Assembly (NCBI GenBank): GCA_008477525.1
Contig: SPDT01000004.1
Location: forward strand, 3,720,001 to 3,784,000
Length of the DNA: 64,000 nt
Direction of reading: 5' to 3'
Source: Hypomyces perniciosus
Lineage: Eukaryota; Ascomycota; Sordariomycetes; Hypocreales; Hypocreaceae
Shown: positions 22,300-32,779 of the stretch, piece after piece
Layout of the letters: the number at the start of each line of letters is the position of its first letter
How positions within the stretch are numbered: the first letter of the stretch is position 1
The notes under the pieces: model-generated
Told to the model about the DNA's origin: nothing
Database searches by the model: none
What the model saw: the letters and a program-made list of their open reading frames with translations, nothing else
Translations under genes and position numbers: made by a program

Positions 22300-25023
22300 T
22301 CAATGCATGTTCTGTGGCGGTGTGTCCAGGTCCACGCCCTCAACCATGCTCTTCTGCACCTGGCTCTCCCCAACCAGGCCGCGGAAGAACTTAACAGCCC
22401 GTTCGCTCTCACCCTTGACCTTGACGGTCTCGTCTCGCTTGGTGTCCAGGTCCTTGACGCTGCGGTCGAGTCCTACACGCAGGTTGTCGGCCGGCATACG
22501 CAGCACGGTGCGAACCGATGCTGAGATGCGTGAGGCATTGGAGTGCACATAGTCGATCTGGGAGAGTTGGGCCGAGATCTTGCTGGCAAGCCGGATAGGG
22601 AGAGACTTGGGGATTTGTTGAAGGACAAATGCAGAAGCAGCGACGGCTGGGGAGAGTTAGTAAAGTTACATGTAACGGAAAACGTTCAGGGGCTACTTAC
22701 CAGCAATGACAATTCCTGGCAGAATGAGCTTGCGGAGATTCTCGTTGCCAATGATGCGCGTTGCTGTGATCGCATGATCCACCCACGAGTTCATTCCCAG
22801 CATACGAGGCACGATAGCTCCCACAACAGTGAGAGCCATACCCGTGCCGGCATACTTCTCCTGGCTCTGCAACAGAGTCGACCAGTCTACAAAGTCGGCC
22901 AGTTCAGTAGGAACGTTCACCTGACGAGCCAGAGCGTCCTTCTTGCGTCGGAACATGACCTCTGGTCGAAAGTGGAGATTCTGGAACTCATCGCCGACGT
23001 GGAGCAGACCAAGTTGCTTGACGGAGTTGACTCCCCTGACAGTCTGGGACCGGGCATAGTCCTCACAATTGCTGACGGAGTCGGCGATGTGGGACAGAAT
23101 AGCCTCCTTGAGCTCATCAGCATAATGAAATACGCCAAAGAGGCCAGGGTAGGGGACGTCGTAGTTTGTGTTTCCGGCGTAGGTAATAGCAGCGTTCAGC
23201 TGGCCACGGGTGTGGTCATAGATGTCCTTGCATGTGTTTTCGATGCCCTGGACAACCTGGTCGTCGACTTCTGATCGGGCCTTCCTGCTTGCCACCAGCT
23301 GAGGTTCTAGCTCCTTAAGCTCCCGAGACACTCGGTCCAACTCAGACTGAGCCACATCTTGGTTCACGGTAGCGAGGGTGCCGACATCGTTTAGGATGTT
23401 CAAAAGGTAAGTCCTAGCGGGAGCAAGCTTCGACCGGGCTCGCTTCTCTAGCACGAACCTGCGCAGAGACTGCTCCAAGTTCTCAAAGTCTCGGATCTTT
23501 TCCAGGTCTTTGCCCTTGCCCTTGCCACCGTCGTTATTTGGGTCGTCCCCTCCACCACCGCTCGCGCTGCCGCTTCCACCACCAGATCCACCCGGTGGTG
23601 ACGGCGCCATGGGAATCACGTTGCTAGAAACGAAGTGGACGAGCTCTGACGCCTCCTTATGGGTTCGTGGACTAAGTCCTGCAACTTGATCCAGAATCAT
23701 CTTCTGGCATCGCTCCTTGTCCCTGATGAAATCGTATCCGTTAACAACAATAAAAATGTATGCCTTTTCAGCAGCCGCTGCCCAGATGAACTCTTTAGCG
23801 GATTGTGTGAAGTGGTTGGCTGCAGAAACGACGAAAACAACAACATCAATCTCCTCCTGCCTGGCGAAAATGGCGGTCGTCTGTGTCGTGTCAGAGTTCA
23901 AGCCGGGGGCGTCGATCAGGGCAATATCCACGACTCCATTGTTGAGAAGAGATTCGTCAATTGTCCTGACATCCTTGACGTAAACCTTGCACTGTGTATA
24001 TGTCTCATTGTCCACCACAATCTTTTCCAGCTCGTTCAGTGAGAACACATCGTAGGTCGATTCATCGTTGCGATTGTAAATGGTACTCTTGTGAACAGCA
24101 TGCACTTCTTCCAAGCCACCATTCTCCCTAGCATCCAGAACCTCGCAAAAGATGGCGGTGCAGGGCTGCTGGTCCTCGGGCAGAACCTTTCGTCGCAAGA
24201 GGGCATTACAAAACGTTGACTTGCCAGCGTTCAAGTCGCCAGTGATCAGAACCTTGCTAGACGTATCCTCAATGCGTTCCCGTAGAGAGATGAGATGCTT
24301 GATGCTTGAGCTAATCTTGCCATCAAGGAGAGATGCAATAGAACCCTTTTCCAAGGAGTGCACCAACTCAGCTTGGTGCAGGGCACCCAGTTTCAGATCC
24401 AGCTTCAAAATCGAAAATTCCTGGGCAATCTGGGGAGAAACCAATCGAGGCTCGGCGGCAGGTCGATTCTCGGCGACCCGGCTAGACTCTGCCGAACTAT
24501 CCTCGACACTAGTCATGGACCTCCGAAGCATGCGTGGCGGTTGGTCAGGCATGGCAGACATATCTCCCGTGGTCGAATAAGAGTGCAGCATGCCAGGACG
24601 TGGCGAATTATCCGAGGCCATCTCGGTCCGCTGTACCGAAGGGTAGTGAGCCGGCCACACGGTATTCATCTGGCGAAGGCTCTGCAGCAGGTCGAGCACC
24701 TTGTTGATCGATCGCCCCAGCGTGGCCCGCTGAGAGTTGTACCACATCTGGTGGATGGCGCCGGACTGCGGTCGGTCGTGGTGCATGGGCATATCCCACA
24801 AGGCCGGATCGTCGCCCATCATGCTGCCTCCGTACCCAGAATCCACGTCCAGCAAGCTCTGCAGGCGTGCCGCATGCTCGGAAGCAGAGCCATTGCCAAC
24901 AGTCATATAGTTGGGCCGCGCTGCTGGTGGGCCCATTTCGTCTGGCATGTCGGGATCGGAATCGCGGTCGGAGTCCCGCGGGGCAGACGCCTTGCCCTTG
25001 CCGTTGAAGTATTCCTGGCTCAT
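22300..25023 (-). CDS. fzo1: mitofusin, mitochondrial outer-membrane fusion GTPase
   Basis: Dynamin-related GTPase that tethers and fuses mitochondrial outer membranes. Exons on the minus strand are 25023-22701 and 22646-22300, with a 54-nt intron, giving 889 residues (yeast Fzo1 has 855). The GTPase motifs are present: P-loop GDLNAGKST with Lys near 268, PCTAIFCEV after it, DAPG near 369, and NGYD near 427 in the G4 position. Two adjacent membrane segments lie near 720-735 and 765-785 (GMALTVVGAIVPRM; LILPGIVIAAVAASAFVLQ). A coiled-coil heptad region follows at the C-terminus. A Gly/Ser-rich then Lys/Gly-rich stretch at about residues 474-508 interrupts the GTPase-to-helix region and is probably a flexible insert. 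The ATG at 25023 precedes MSQEYFNGKGK. Upstream in-frame codons are unlikely to be coding. Confidence 0.95.
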
Positions 25024-25564
25024 GGTGAAGAGAAGTATTGCTCGAGCACCATCGTAGGATGGGAGGCTGAGGTTTGGGTTGGGGTTTGGGTTGAGAGATG
25101 GCGAGGGGAGCGATGATGTAAAGGGCAGAAGGGAGGCAAAGCAGGGTCGGGCCTCGGGTGAAAAATCACAGACGGTGCAGAGGGTTGCATGAAGTACCCG
25201 TACATGATGATTTAGCAAATTCGCGCCTCTGGCGGTCACGGAGATGGCCTGATTGGCCCAAGTGGCCCTATTATCTTATCGTCCGCTGCCAAAAGCGGGC
25301 CCCGTCTGCCCAAGTATCTCCGTGCGGCTGTAGCCTTGGGAGGTACAACCGGACCTACGTAACGACGAGCAACCCAAAAGCCATGCCAGGACTGGTCAGC
25401 ACGACGACAGCAATCTGACTTCTCCGGCAGGCAGACGTCTTTTTGGCCTTTGTCTCGACTCGCAGCTCGTCTCGCAATCACCTCAAACTGTCCGATCCTC
25501 TACGACCCTCTACGATCCCGAGTCATCCCTCCGTGACTGGGCGCAATCGCCAGCCGTCATCACC
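25024..25564. promoter_or_regulatory. shared promoter of FZO1 and VPS2
   Basis: The two genes diverge from this 541-bp interval, which must hold both promoters and leaders. It contains GGGTTTGGGTTGGG-type G/T repeats near 25070-25100. Confidence 0.6.
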
Positions 25565-26424
25565 ATGAATGTGAGCAAATGTCATCGTCTCCCCCACATC
25601 TTCCAACGGGGACCCTAATTCGCACCTCAGATCCTGGAATGGGCCTTTGGCAAGCGCATGACGCCCGCCGAGCGTTTGCGCAAGAACCAACGCATGCTCG
25701 ACAAGGCCATCCGAGAACTCGACCAGACCCGTGTGAAGCTGGAGAAGCAGGAGAAAACGCTGATACAACAAATCAAGACGAGCGCCAAGAATGGACAGAT
25801 GGGAGCGTGCAAAATCCAGGCCAAGGACTTGGTTCGCACACGGCGATACGTTGAAATGTTCTACAGCATGCGAAGCCAGTTGCAGAAGATCTCTTTACGG
25901 CTCCAGGTATGCATTGCGCTAATGGCAGCGTATGAGGGTGTGTTGCTGACATGTGGGTGGCGAATTTCAGACCTATCGGACGAACGAGCAGATGATGCAG
26001 GCAATGAAAGGGGCCACGATGGCATTGGGCAGCATGAACAAGTCTATGAATCTCCCCCAACTTCAGCGCATTGCCATGGAGTTTGAGCGGGAAAACGACA
26101 TCATGGAGCAGAGGCAAGAAATGATGGACGATGCCGTCGACGACGCAATGGATGTTGGAATAGAAGAAGAAGGTGATGAGGTGGTTGAGCAAGTCTTGGA
26201 GGAGATTGGCATCGACCTGAACCAAGCTGTAAGATGTGGTCCCCTTCCCAAATTAGGAGACGATACTGACCATACCGCGACAACAGCTCGGGGAGACTCC
26301 AACGGCTTTAGGCAACAGTGCTATTTCGGAGGGCAGGGTCGCCCAGGCCGTTGGCGCAGGAGGCGGCGGCAGCGATCCTGTAGATGACGATCTCCAGGCA
26401 CGACTGGATAGCCTCCGGAAGTAG
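25565..26424 (+). CDS. vps2: ESCRT-III subunit Vps2/Did4 (CHMP2 type)
   Basis: Component of the ESCRT-III filament that cuts membrane necks at endosomes and elsewhere, and a partner of Vps24 and Vps4. Exons are 25565-25570, 25631-25906, 25971-26228 and 26287-26424, giving 225 residues. The first exon is only two codons (Met-Asn). The basic N-terminal core starts ILEWAFGKRMTPAERLRKNQ, typical of Vps2. The acidic C-terminal half contains MDDAVDDAMDV and EEEGDEVVEQVLEEIG. The protein ends DDDLQARLDSLRK, a good MIM1 motif for the Vps4 MIT domain. All introns are GT/AG and keep frame. Confidence 0.95.
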
Positions 26425-27335
26425 GAGACGTTTTGAGCGACAAGTATAAAGATACCTATTAGGAAATGTCCGGTCTCTGGATACGCCGGAGAGTATAGAC
26501 TGGCGCAGATGCAACTAGCACGCGCGTGACCCCAGTTGGTCGAGATTGTTACGAGAGGGCATGTATTTGAGTTTTAGATAACAGTTGTGCAGTGATGGCT
26601 TCATGTTAGGCGCTGAGGTTGACGGCATCTTTCTCATCAGGCAGGCTACCTACTACCTATCCAACATCGTAATCAACAAGGGATTTGACCTAATATCAGA
26701 GAATGAACGCCACGATACGCCTACGTCAATGATTCAATGATGGGATGAAAGAGATTAGCCGGCCAAAAAAGATGTGAATAAGGGTGCCCGATTCGAATGG
26801 ATAACATTCACTATTATTATTATTTTAATATTTAGAAGCCCTATCTAGGCAGTCTTTTGTACCGACGTGCGGAAATTCCAACTCTGGAATCTGACTTGGT
26901 GGGTGTTACGAGCAGTGACAGTTGTTGAACAAGAGGAAGACATATCGCACTGCTTGCGCCAGCCCCCCGGTTGTGAGACATTCGTCTTTTTTAAGCCTCT
27001 TTAAAGACGCTCACCGTTCTCCCTTCATCTTTGCTCTTAAAGTAATCATGGTGATAAATTCTCTAGAAATCACGATCCATTTACTATATTTTTTCTTATA
27101 CTTATGAAGGGACTATCAAAGATGACGACAGGCCGCATCAGAATATCATCTACTCCGTACCACAGCCTATATTCAGGGGGTGAAACAAATGGTCTCCTCA
27201 GTCCATATGTGGCACAAGAGAATAATGCCAGTTTCTTCTGTCCAAGCATCAGAGCCGGCAGTTGAGCAAGCCGGGTTGAAACCTGCATGCGCCGCAGGCC
27301 CAGCTGGGCTGATGATTTCAGGAGACATGCATCGA

Positions 27336-27368
27336 TCTACGAAGTATCTACGAAGTATCTACGAAGTA
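27336..27368. repeat. 11-bp tandem repeat TCTACGAAGTA x3
   Basis: Three perfect head-to-tail copies. The unit contains TACGAAGTA, a variant of the dispersed TAC-GGAGTA motif. Confidence 0.9.
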
Positions 27369-27895
27369 CAGCCCAGCAAACACACCAGGCTCCCCCTGTG
27401 GAGGTGCCAGAAAAAATCCAACACAGCCCTTGGAAATACTATCAGTGCTTTTTCAAGCCGTGGCGTTCGTCGCCTGAAGCTTGTTGATATTAATAATACA
27501 TAACAGATCCATGGATACCTGGAGTGATGGAAGACAAAGAGTTGCCCGTTAGGGAACCCCCGCCATATTATCCGCCCCCTCACTGTTGCGGCCCCTGGCA
27601 CTCTGACTGGAAGGTATGTATGTAACCGCCTCAGTGAACTGTCCAGGTCCCCAGCACCTCAGTCTACCAACACAAACACAAACACAACCAACATTGCGCT
27701 CAGCCCCCTGTTGGGCACTCTCGCGCCTTCAGGTTTGTACTCGTACATTGTCTAGAGCCTGGCTCCCCAAAATTCCTGTTTTCTTGTCTGTCTGCGTTGC
27801 GAAACATTCCAAGCGGCGACGTTGGCGTTTGACAGCCACAGCACAGCATTGGTGCCTGTCCTAGTTCTGGTATGTAAATGCTTCCCGCTACCAAG

Positions 27896-27946
27896 GTCAT
27901 GTCATATCATGTCATATCATGTCACGTCATGTCATGTCATGTCATG
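27896..27946. repeat. (GTCAT)n minisatellite
   Basis: About ten GTCAT-type units with ATCAT and ACGTCAT interruptions. Confidence 0.85.
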
Positions 27947-27982
27947 CTCCACGGATTGCAATGTTTGCTGGAAGCGCTGGCG

Positions 27983-28002
27983 AGCAAGCAAGCAAGCAAG
28001 CA
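27983..28002. repeat. (GCAA)5 microsatellite
   Basis: Five tandem GCAA units. Confidence 0.85.
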
Positions 28003-28626
28003 ATCTGCCATTCGTGGTTCACTGTGCCTATCGATGATGGTATCTGTGAACACCTCTCATACCTCACCTGACCCCGATGCTCCCAAATGACACGCCGGCA
28101 CGGCAGAGGGTACGGCGCCTCACTGCTCTCTCCCCGCCGGCCGGTCGGTTTCTGCGTGCTGCCGATGTCATTTCTCTGCCCTTCGGGCCATACCATGCAA
28201 CCCCCTCCATAACCTAAACTCTAAATCTCCGCGCTTGACGTCCAAGAAGCTCACTGCGATAGCTCTTCCATCTCTATTCTGCCTGTCCAAGTAGCCCTCG
28301 AACCAGAGTCGCCTTGTTGCTTGCAGATAAGATACAGGTGTCCACACAGCTCCCAACGAACGACGAGACATAGATCCATCGCACCGCCCGCCCCGCGAAT
28401 CGACGAACGCGCTCGCCATTGTACGATAGCCCCGCGACGACCCCCAGACGGACGACGCAATACTATCCTCCAGTCCGAACCGATCTGACGTGCGATATCG
28501 TGCTATATCAGATCTCAACCGGCTCTCGACCCCACCATCTCTTCAACTGTTCCCTTCCCACCCCACAAGCTGGCAGGCAACAAGCGTCGCAGTCTCTCCT
28601 CTCAAGGAGGAAGTCTGCTAAATAGA

Positions 28627-30454
28627 ATGTTTGGCGGAGCTTCCAACTCCAACTCATCGGGGCCCAAATCTGAGAACGATTCCAAGTCGGAGGGCAAGTC
28701 GCCCTCCCCCGACTCAAGTCCCAACATTGCCGCCGCAACGCCCATCAACACTCCGGATCAAGCGGCCACCAGCGAGAAGCGCAGCGGCAATGGCAGCCCT
28801 CCTACCCGCCAGGACACTGGCAGGTCCACCGAGAAGAAGCGCAGGAGTAGTGGCGTTGGGAGCAAGGCCAGTAGCTTGTTGGCCTCGGCTAAGAACTCGC
28901 TCAACTTCTCTCAGGTTGTTCGCTCGAGCTCCGACGTGAGTGGCCAGACGCCTCTACAGAAGCTTGGGAAGCAGGATCCCGCCTTGGCCGTACCCCAGGG
29001 CCAGCACAACAACTCGGCCGGCGAGTCGGTCCCCGGCCCCAAGTCCACCTTCCGTGTCGGAGTCTGGGAAGATAGGAATAAGAAATGTCGCCGCACGATG
29101 GAGGATACCCATGCCTTTTTGTACAACTTCCTCGATACCCCGACTCCTGCAACTGATGGAACCACTGGCAGGGATAATTCTGATAAAGACGAAAAGGGCG
29201 GCGCAAAGCAGGAAGTATCCGAGTCTGATAATGGTTACTTCGCCATCTTCGACGGACATGCCGGGACTTTTGCTGCAGATTGGTGCGGAAAGAAGCTGCA
29301 CATTATCCTTGAAGACATGATACGAAAGCACCCTAATATGCCAATCCCCGAGCTCTTGGACATGACCTTTACATCGGTTGATGCTCAGCTCGAGAAGCTG
29401 CCGCTGAAAAACAGCGGCTGCACGGCTGCTATTGCAGTTCTACGTTGGGAAGATCGCGTGCCCAGCGACCGATCCGTCACCGGCTCTTTGCCCCTTGCAC
29501 CAGCAGCCGCCAGCAAAGCCGCCAAATCGCACGATACGTCCCTCTCAGAAAAGGAAAGGGATGGCTTGCCTGAACAACCGGCTCCGAACGAGGTTATAAC
29601 TGCCAAATTGAAGGGAGCTGCTAGCCGCCAACGCGTCTTGTACACGGCCAATGTGGGAGATGCACGCATTATTCTTTGCCGAAACGGCAAGGCATTGCGT
29701 TTATCGTATGACCACAAGGGCAGCGATGAAAACGAAGGCAAACGCATCGCAAACGCCGGTGGGCTGATCCTGAACAACCGTGTCAATGGCGTCTTGGCCG
29801 TCACAAGGGCGCTGGGCGATGCCTATATGAAAGACCTCGTCACCGGTCACCCTTACACTACCGAGACGGTAATACAGCCTGACATTGACGAGTTTATGAT
29901 CATTGCTTGCGACGGGGTGAGTTGTACATCGAATTCTATGGAGCTACTTGTGCTAACTGGCGGCATAGTTGTGGGATGTGTGTAGCGACCAAGATGCTGT
30001 AGATCTCGTCCGAGACATCCAAGATCCTATTGCGGCGTCGAAGCTGCTAGTGGATCACGCCCTTAACCGATTTAGCACTGACAACCTGTCATGTATGATT
30101 GTCCGCCTGGACAAGGAGGCCCATGTCCACAGTCTGAAGACTCAAGATGCTGGAGCAGAGGACAATAAAACTTCGAAAGTCAGTGAGGCAGATAAGATTG
30201 TCATGGACACGAAGCAGAAGATTGCCGACGGCACTGCCCCAGCTTTGGGTGTGTCTGCTAGCAACAGCGGGCGCGGTTACGATAATGTTTCTGTGGAAGA
30301 AGCGGGGTTTACTCCGACAACACTGGATGGAGCAGTAGAGGAGGAACCTGCTGTCATTGTGGATGATGGTTCTAAGGTGATTGGCAGTGGTGTCAAGTCA
30401 GCTGTGGCCACGCAAGAAACGAAGCAAGAACCGAAGGTCTCGACAGACTCCTAG
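28627..30454 (+). CDS. ptc1: PP2C protein phosphatase, Ptc1 type
   Basis: Mg/Mn-dependent Ser/Thr phosphatase. Yeast Ptc1 down-regulates the HOG and cell-wall MAP kinase pathways and affects organelle inheritance. Exons 28627-29916 and 29969-30454, with a 52-nt intron inside the ACDG|LWD motif, give 591 residues. All PP2C metal-binding motifs are present: RRTMED (Glu159, Asp160), FDGHAG (Asp209), TRALGD (Asp398), CDGLWD (Asp429) and TDNLSC (Asp468). The order and the neighbouring blocks ([43 protein letters not shown]) match Ptc1 best. It is about twice the length of yeast Ptc1, owing to a Ser/Pro-rich N-terminal extension of about 140 residues, an insert after VLRWE and a low-complexity C-terminal tail. 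Confidence 0.95.
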
Positions 30455-32779
30455 GAACTGCCACCCCTGTCAGGTCCCTCAACTACGTCCCTATAAATCA
30501 CTGCCGGGAAGTGATGTAAACTCGAATAGGCGATGTTGGTTGGTGGCACAGGGGTGAAAACAATTGTTCTGATGGTCACCCGGTGATGGTTATGGGCTAT
30601 GCACAACGAGCAATGATTCTTTTTCAAGTACACATTGGCATTTTCTTTTTGGAGAGTGAAGATGATAGTAGTGAGCAATGTGAGGAGGGGGAGAGAGCAC
30701 ATCAATCAGATTTTTGTATGCTATCTCTATATGTATTTGTATGGGAATGGTAAATGATTCTTCTCTTGCTTTACGTGAGCAGTCCCCACCAGGCCTACAG
30801 TGGGGTATGCGATAGTATGTACCATGATATTTTTATCAATAGTAATGTGATAGCAACATCAAGTATCTTAGCAGTAGAATTGATTATCGAAAGAATCAAT
30901 CACTAATTATAAAGCTACCAAAGTAGTATAAATGAGATGCCCCAGTCTATTTCAAATTGGTGACATAAATGCAAGTTACATTTATAGACAGCTGCCTAGT
31001 ATTACCATTTACCCTAGATCTCGAACCCCGGAGCAGGGATCTTCCACTTTATATTACCGTGCCTCGAGGCGGCTTTCCTAGAGCGACCAGGTTCGTACTG
31101 ACAGAAAGGCTCTAGCGAAAGCAATTGATGAAGTGGCGTGAGAATTCTCGGTCGGGCAAGGCGTTGTAAGCATTAATACGAGTATGACAGGAGTTTGACA
31201 GAATGAAGACAGATGGGAGATGGTGTGGGTGATGTTCAAAAGTTGAGCAAATAGACGCGACTTTCGAGGGTAGTTGATGCTCGCTCGCTCGCTGCCACGA
31301 GGCATGCTACCATCACATGGCGAAAAACTACGGAGTATCAATTTCTGTATTAGTCCATGATGATTTTATCGGGAGACTTTTGTTTGCTTGTTTTTGTCTG
31401 TTGCCTCCACTTTTACGGCCCATCTCGGCCCTTGCATGCAGGCTGCACGCACGACAGACGGCGGGAAAAAATGCAAGAAACTCTCGGTCATATATGTCCA
31501 TACTCTTCCTGTCAGTCACAAGATATGAGGCAACCACAATCACCAGTCACCTAGTAGATATTATATACTGATTCGAAGGAGAACAAACAAAACGGTTCAG
31601 AGTTCTCAACTCGATATATGGGGGTCGATAGATAGGCGGACCCATCTAATAAAATTTAACGAGATGGAGATGGTGAAGAGAAAAGCCCAATTTACGGAGC
31701 TTTTGGCGATTTGGCTTAGGCCCAACAATGCTCAGGGCTGACTGGCGTCAAAGGCCCCCTGTTCCCGACCTGGGGTCTGGCGCTGCTGCAGGGGTGTCCA
31801 CTGTCCAGACCCCTAAATGGACCAGCTAAACCCCTTTAGCACGACCCCCTAGCCGCCTGGAATCCGAAAGGAAATGGAACCTGGACGGACGAACAGTGGA
31901 AAATAGGTCCAGGACCAACTCCAGCGCGTCTCTGTTGTCGATCAGGGGGTTTACCATTATTGTTTCCATTTTATTGTAGTACTATTGCATTTTCCTCCTC
32001 ACTCTCCCTCACTTACCAGGTTAGTAATTTTCTATTTTTGGGGCGCGCGCAAGGGACAGCAATCAGATACCGAGACCAGACAGATACGAGTACAGACCCA
32101 AGCACAGGCATTTGACGCACATGGGTGTCCGTATGTGTGCGCGGCTGCGTGCGTGTGGTCCGTTTTGTGTGGCGCTGGGTTGACATTGCATTTTCCTGGG
32201 ACCCCCTTTAACCTACCAGCATTGCTGACCCACGATCTCTCCATAGCATTCGCGACGAGGCGTTGCTTTTTTTTCGTCCATCGAGTCGAGGAAGAAAAAA
32301 ACGAAGAAACGTGCGTGTGCGAACGTGTTGTAATTCCGTTCCGGCGGGCGAATCGAACGCTCCTTTGGCCTGGCCTGGTTTTCCCCCCAATTCGATACGA
32401 CTACGATCTGTCAACCAGAGGAGACGAGGACAGAGGGACGCTATTAGGAAGCCGTCCATCTTCCATGTCCTCTCCCCCCCCGCACGCGCTTCGCCGTCTA
32501 CATGTCGACGTCGTCGCTGAATCTTGCCCCTGAGATTTGGTGGTAACCGCATTTGCATAGCCGACGCAGCGCGCCGACTGCGTCCCGCTGGCTCTTGGGC
32601 ACAATTGCTTTCTCCGTCCCTCTCTGTTGCCTCTTTTGATATACATTTTTTCTACCTTTATATTTTTTTTTCTACACTTTCGCTGTCTTCCCTGTGTCGC
32701 GTGTTGAACTGGAGGCGGTTGTTGAAACGGTGACCCTAGCGATCGGACGATCAGAGGTCGAACCGCTTCGGAGGAGATA
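30455..32779. other. intergenic region between PTC1 and the ADF-H gene
   Basis: No gene is supported. The first part is the PTC1 3' UTR. From about 31,650 onward the region becomes GC- and C-rich and then pyrimidine-rich, as expected for the promoter and long leader of the next gene. Confidence 0.55.

Larger units (their letters stand above)
26425..28626. other. intergenic region between VPS2 and PTC1
   Basis: No gene is supported. It contains three simple repeats annotated separately and one exact TACTCCGTAC copy at 27151. The last few hundred bases are the PTC1 promoter and leader. Confidence 0.6.

Noticed and set aside
26780..26810. TTCGAA sequence as a tRNA T-arm
   Set aside because: There is no pairing stem or acceptor around it; scans for the GGTTCGA box found no tRNA in the window.
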